A DNA stretch of 46,609 nucleotides. Source: Candidatus Bathyarchaeota archaeon (GTDB lineage: Archaea > Thermoproteota > Bathyarchaeia > 40CM-2-53-6). The stretch is from assembly GCA_005888745.1 (NCBI GenBank), contig VBBS01000035.1:1-46609 (forward strand). Direction: 5' to 3'. Below, piece by piece: positions 43,801 to 46,609 of the stretch (the stretch's first letter is position 1; each line of letters starts with the position of its first letter). The notes under the pieces are model-generated. The model had not been told where the DNA came from and did no database searches. It saw only the letters and a list, made by a program, of their open reading frames with translations. Both the position numbers and the translations under genes were made by a program.

Positions 43801-45129
43801 GTTAAAGGACGAGTCTGGCAGATCAAACAGATTACAGACGATGGGAAAGTCTACGTCCTTCCCATCAACGACCCCACGGCTGCTATCCCTGGATGGGATG
43901 GGCAAATGCTTCCTGTGCCTCGTGCACTGGCAACCAAGGTCGGCACCTACAGAGCCGTTGTGGATCAGCTACTGATTGAGCACGCTCCAAAGTCGACCGC
44001 TGTGGAGATCCTATCCGAGCGTTGGCCTTGCGAGCCCTACGGGCTGAGGCGACTGATTGAAGAGATTGAGGCCCATCAGGCAACAGGTGCACCCGTTCCA
44101 ACCGATCAACGGGTCCTCATCGAGGGATTTGATCGGTATATCATAATTCACACCCACCTCGGAGACATACTCAACTTCACCCTTGGAGAAATAATCGAGG
44201 AACTCTTCCGCCGCCAAGGTCTCGTCCGAATGTGGTGGTCGGACCCCTACAGGATACTCTTCGAAATGACAGCCGACACCTCCGACCTCGACTTGGAAAC
44301 CCTATTCAGGAAAGAGGTCTTCGGAGTCGAAGAAGCTGTACTAGGCGGAGCATGCCACGGAGTCCTTCATCGCCACTTCCCATGGCAACTCCACATGAAA
44401 CATGTTGCTGAAAGGTTCGGCGCACTAAACCGTGGACGGCTCATGTATGGAGATGCAATGAAAGAGCTGATGCTGAGATTTCGACTCACTCCCATTTATG
44501 ACGAGACCATCCGGGAAGCACTAATGGAACATTCTGACTTCGATGGGGCCAAAGAGATATTCCGGCAGATCAAGGACGGATCTTTGAGAATCCAGTTTTT
44601 CCAGTCAAAAGACAAGCCTACGCCTCTCGCATATCACATTCTTTATCGACACGTGGACGTTCCTGAACTAATCGCTCCGGAGAATGTTGCCGCAGACAAT
44701 CTCACGAGGCTCCGCATATCCATTGAGGGACGTGTAATAGACCTGCTATGCTTCGACTGCGGAGTACTAAACTCCGAAATCATGATTGCCGATCTTCCTG
44801 AACACCCGGAATGTACATCCTGTCGGTCAAAACTTCTAGCCCCGCTTTTCTGGTCCAGCAACTACGTAACAAGCATTCTCAGAAAAAAGCGCGAGAAAGA
44901 AATTCTTGACGAAAACGAAGGGAAAACACTAGTTAAGGCTAGAAGGTCAGCAGACCTGGTAATTTCCTATGGGAGACGCGCTGTCATCGCTCAGTCCGTT
45001 TATGGAATAGGACCGCAGACCGCCAGCAGAGTGCTCGCCGTAATGCAAGACAAAGACGAAGATTTCTACAAGGACATTCTCGACGCGAAGCTCCAATTCA
45101 TAGCAACAAGGCCCTACTGGAACAACTAA
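40888..45129 (+). CDS. lhr: Lhr-family superfamily 2 helicase precursor containing an intein
   Basis: Lhr-type helicases act in DNA repair. The 1413-residue precursor has APTGSGKTEA (Walker A, about 46), VVVDEIHELAGDR (Walker B, about 155) and GLSATVGN. Motif V TSTLELGIDIG is split by the intein, and the RVGRSGHT arginine finger follows. Downstream are the winged-helix and Lhr-specific C-terminal regions, a Cys4 zinc site (CFDCG...CTSC) and a C-terminal helix-hairpin-helix (YGIGPQTASRVLA). Removing the intein (316-776) leaves 952 residues, close to the usual size. Confidence 0.94.
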   Translation: MVSEAFALLSSPLKGLLHETGISKPTPPQVEAIPLIAQGDNVLIIAPTGSGKTEAALLPLIDRMIRSPDRQGISLVYITPLRALNRDLLKRLQTWSDKLGFSVEVRHGDTPAKDRRRMAVKPPDLLITTPETLQAILPGKRMRDHLRHVKSVVVDEIHELAGDRRGVQLTVGLERLREICVNGFQRVGLSATVGNPEEIAQFLGANQPVKTVQIPLNKSTRYKVEYPAPGEEDRDLARRLYTTPEAAARLTLVDDLIEAHDSTLIFVNSRVNAELLGSKFNMMNREIMVHHGSLPREERVRAEEAFKAGEVKGLVCIPEEELIVTSRGVRHAREITEGDSVVSYDLDSCKTVFRPVTRKFWQTADRLVHVRHELGLLKVTPNHPVLCLGPGGLVWKAASEIVAGDALVTIGRIQKQPVLTHTLIDYPNLFVKNSSIRLLGYDPPGNPGSEVSRLSLVKLVMSQDDLVKIKTFNTTQTTYTIPSWADSRLGYLLGFRKSDGDNHMRFFNTDPKKLGQVESYLSGLYGGSMYHAEITENLSSFRGNKSRMVLQAHSKPISNLLDNLWSTLPLPRDIVSSFLAGYLDGDGCAVVRNGNRLEQLQFVTFDPVNREYLIFSLLSLGMKPKLWKANGVSGEGFTVSVVYSDDKSRLLELVKEQSIKARELNAPSLGRKQRTFYGLGSYIKSKRIEREISSYTLWKLIGYSTRYENPKRGMAANFLSRLNELLRSPLLDGLIKGNFGISQVRSVQNVEGRVDVVNFEVEHTQTYAVGGIVTHNCTSTLELGIDIGSVDLVVQYMSPRQVNSLVQRVGRSGHTLTRTSEGVLVSVSTEDILESVGVIELAKEGRLEHTNIHFGALDVVAHQIAGVLMDSEGSLEVSQAKSIIKRAYPYRDLEDGALDKVIEFMRKMGYLKKDDNTLYRTSRTRFYYFENLSMIPDERRYLVVDLTSQQNVGILGEEFMITKARIGLNFIVKGRVWQIKQITDDGKVYVLPINDPTAAIPGWDGQMLPVPRALATKVGTYRAVVDQLLIEHAPKSTAVEILSERWPCEPYGLRRLIEEIEAHQATGAPVPTDQRVLIEGFDRYIIIHTHLGDILNFTLGEIIEELFRRQGLVRMWWSDPYRILFEMTADTSDLDLETLFRKEVFGVEEAVLGGACHGVLHRHFPWQLHMKHVAERFGALNRGRLMYGDAMKELMLRFRLTPIYDETIREALMEHSDFDGAKEIFRQIKDGSLRIQFFQSKDKPTPLAYHILYRHVDVPELIAPENVAADNLTRLRISIEGRVIDLLCFDCGVLNSEIMIADLPEHPECTSCRSKLLAPLFWSSNYVTSILRKKREKEILDENEGKTLVKARRSADLVISYGRRAVIAQSVYGIGPQTASRVLAVMQDKDEDFYKDILDAKLQFIATRPYWNN
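41833..43215 (+). mobile_element. Intein with LAGLIDADG homing endonuclease inside Lhr
   Basis: The intein is 461 residues long. It begins Cys (CIPEEELIVTSRG), has the block B TPNHPVL, and ends TYAVGGIVTHN with Cys+1 (CTSTLELG). Both the penultimate His and terminal Asn are present. Endonuclease motifs LLGFRKSDG and LAGYLDGDG keep the position-8 aspartates. It sits at the front edge of helicase motif V, between Val315 and the Cys of CTSTLELGIDIG. Confidence 0.93.
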
Positions 45130-45464
45130 TCGATCCAGCCTCTCCACCCAACAAATTGTCAGCTGGAACCGCATTCACAAACCAGTCGAGTTCCCCGATC
45201 ACTGAGAATCCCAGACTGATTATTGTCTAACCCTTGGGCTGAGAAACAGAAAGCTCTAGATCTCTTCAGATACGCTGAGTATTATTCCACCGGTGGGAAT
45301 TTAGGAAGGTGTATCCATCAATATGACTCGCTGGGTGAGAAACACATGTCAGTCCTCCCGCCTCTGATCGCTCACCAGCGAATGAGCAAACGAGACCTCG
45401 CAACAACTGAGACTAGTTCACTAGGCGAGACGTTCCAAGGCCTGCCCCACTAAACGCCTCCGAA
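45130..45464. other. Gap of about 335 bases without a supported gene
   Basis: A 76-codon plus-strand frame (45223-45453) has no recognisable motif or start signal. A short imperfect inverted repeat (CGCTGGGTGAG and CTCACCAGCG) lies within it. Confidence 0.4.
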
Positions 45465-46609
45465 ATGGAACCCTTAGCAAACATTCTCATCATACGAGCG
45501 TTTTGCTCGCTGTCGTCTTTGTTCTGCTCCGTAGCGATCCACTCAGCGCATGCTAATACCCACAACTTTGTGATAAAGTGGGGAACCCTGGGAGGGCCAA
45601 TGCAACCCACGGATAACAGTTGAGTCTTCAGGCAACAGCTACGTCGCGGACTTTCACAACTCACAAGTCGAGAAATTTGCCGGCAACGGAATGCTGCTGA
45701 CAGCTTGGGGGTCCAAAGGCTCCGGGTCAGGTCAGTTTATGCAACCTCAGGGAATTGCCCTGGACACCTCTGGGAACGTGTATGTAAGTGATTCAATAAC
45801 TAACAACATTCAGGAAGTTCACTAACACTGGAGCTTTCTTGTTCTCTTGGGGAGGCGCGGGGTCAGGTCCGGGTCAGTTCCTGACTCCGAAAGACATAGC
45901 TGTAAACAAAACAGACTTTGTACATGCTGCTGACAAGGGTAACGCTCGCGTGCAGATCTTTCGAAGTACCGGGGCTTTTGTTTCCAGTTTTGACAGGCTC
46001 GGTTCTGGACAAGTCAATTTTTCCTACCATCTCCGAATGGAGTGGCTGTCGACTTCTCGGGAAATGTGTCTGTGGTTGACAACGTCGACAATAGAGTAGA
46101 CAAATTCTCCTCCATAGGCACCTTGCTCTTCAGCTTCGGGATTCGAGGAAGCGGGAACGGTCAGTTTACAATCCGACCGACGTTGTGGTTGATACATCAG
46201 GAACCATTTACGTAAGCGATTTTTACAATGATCGCGTCCAAAAGTTCTCGGCAAACGGAAGCTACCAGAGCAACACTAGGTTTCCTGGCACCGGCAGATT
46301 TGACGATCCCTACGCTGTCGCGCTGGACGGATTAGGACATCTCCGGTTTTGCGTATGTGACAGATGTGTCAACCAACCTTGTCGAAAAATTTCCAGCGCT
46401 GGCGTTCTTGTCAAATCCTGGGGAATCGGACTGCTCAATGGCCCAGAAGATATCGCGATCGAATCGCAGGGCAGCGTCTACGTTGCCAACTACTTCAATA
46501 ACCGCGTGGAGAAGTTCCTGGGAGATGGAACGTTCGTCGCGGCCTGGAGTTCGTTGGGCGATGAAAATGGTCAGCTCAGTGGGCCGGCAGGCGTTGTTGT
46601 CGACGGCAC
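45465..46609 (+). pseudogene. Decayed NHL-repeat beta-propeller protein
   Basis: From ATG 45465 the frame starts with a signal-peptide-like stretch and NHL repeat 1 (NFVIKWGTLGGPMQP), then breaks at about 45620. Later pieces show repeats with GSGSGQFMQPQGIALD, GNVYVSDSITNN, GSGPGQFLTPKDIAV, NDRVQKFSANG and GSVYVANYFNNRVEKF. They lie in changing frames (frame changes near 45813, 46015, 46170, 46335 and 46400). At least five indels would be needed to restore one frame. The right edge cuts it off. Extracellular NHL proteins of this sort are common surface proteins. Sequencing indels could also explain the breaks. Confidence 0.75.

Noticed and set aside
45223-45453. 76-codon frame upstream of the NHL pseudogene
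   Set aside because: No recognisable domain and no start signal.
1-46609. CRISPR array
   Set aside because: No regularly spaced short direct repeats were seen. The repeats present are the inverted-end elements.

Overview
The window is archaeal. It carries an archaeal/eukaryote-type RNA polymerase (RpoH, RpoB, RpoA, RpoL, TFS), archaeal ribosomal proteins (S12, L30e, L44e, S27e), aIF2-alpha, Nop10, PCNA, a GINS subunit, the PriS/PriL primase, exosome Csl4, AglB/Stt3 and a tRNA-Ser whose intron sits in a bulge-helix-bulge. RpoA is one unsplit polypeptide (A' and A'' fused) and RpoB is also unsplit. An unsplit RpoA is reported for Thaumarchaeota and a few related lineages, so I infer a mesophilic Thaumarchaeota/Bathyarchaeia-like TACK archaeon. 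The species cannot be named from the sequence. Many genes start with TTG or GTG.

Layout: 1-3614 kdpABC potassium pump (kdpA cut by the edge, kdpC unusually short). 3783-4991 a membrane-anchored PQQ-type sugar dehydrogenase. 5031-5471 a three-helix membrane protein resembling the eukaryotic oligosaccharyltransferase subunit OSTC. 5531-5917 a mobile element with inverted ends and a 10-bp target duplication. 6004-7673 a zinc ribbon protein, gcvT and a 49-residue AN1-like zinc finger. 7828-18373 (minus) the RNA polymerase operon rpoH-rpoB-rpoA-L30e-nusA, then S12 interrupted by a 513-residue intein. 18428-20838 an orphan DNA methyltransferase, two opposed phoU-like genes and the tRNA. 21100-24592 a degraded surface-glycan region (FkbM methyltransferase, glycosyltransferase remnants, membrane protein). 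24714-28774 a translation block (L44e, S27e, aIF2-alpha, Nop10) facing aglB, bracketed by two nearly identical inverted copies of a 167-bp element. 28974-31917 GINS-PriS-PriL. 32085-33136 a broken tnpB. 33140-36773 an information-processing operon (Csl4, RpoL, HAD phosphatase with a probable CTG start, RNase III-like, DUF99, TFS, PCNA). 36917-38430 an SPFH/zinc-ribbon protein and its coiled-coil partner. 38673-40803 a small zinc ribbon, nitroreductase, deoxyribonucleotidase and gcvH. 40888-45129 the Lhr helicase with a 461-residue intein. 45465-46609 a decayed NHL-repeat propeller.

The genes mostly serve replication, transcription, translation and RNA processing. Selfish DNA is dense: two inteins with LAGLIDADG endonuclease motifs, in two essential or core genes, and four related elements (A 24534-24700, B 28866-29032, C ending at about 33136, D 5531-5917). 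All four share a right end of about 85 bp that reads as the tail of a TnpB protein. Elements A and B have also given two unrelated proteins the same C-terminal tail. The element family and the S12 intein are the most unusual features of the window.
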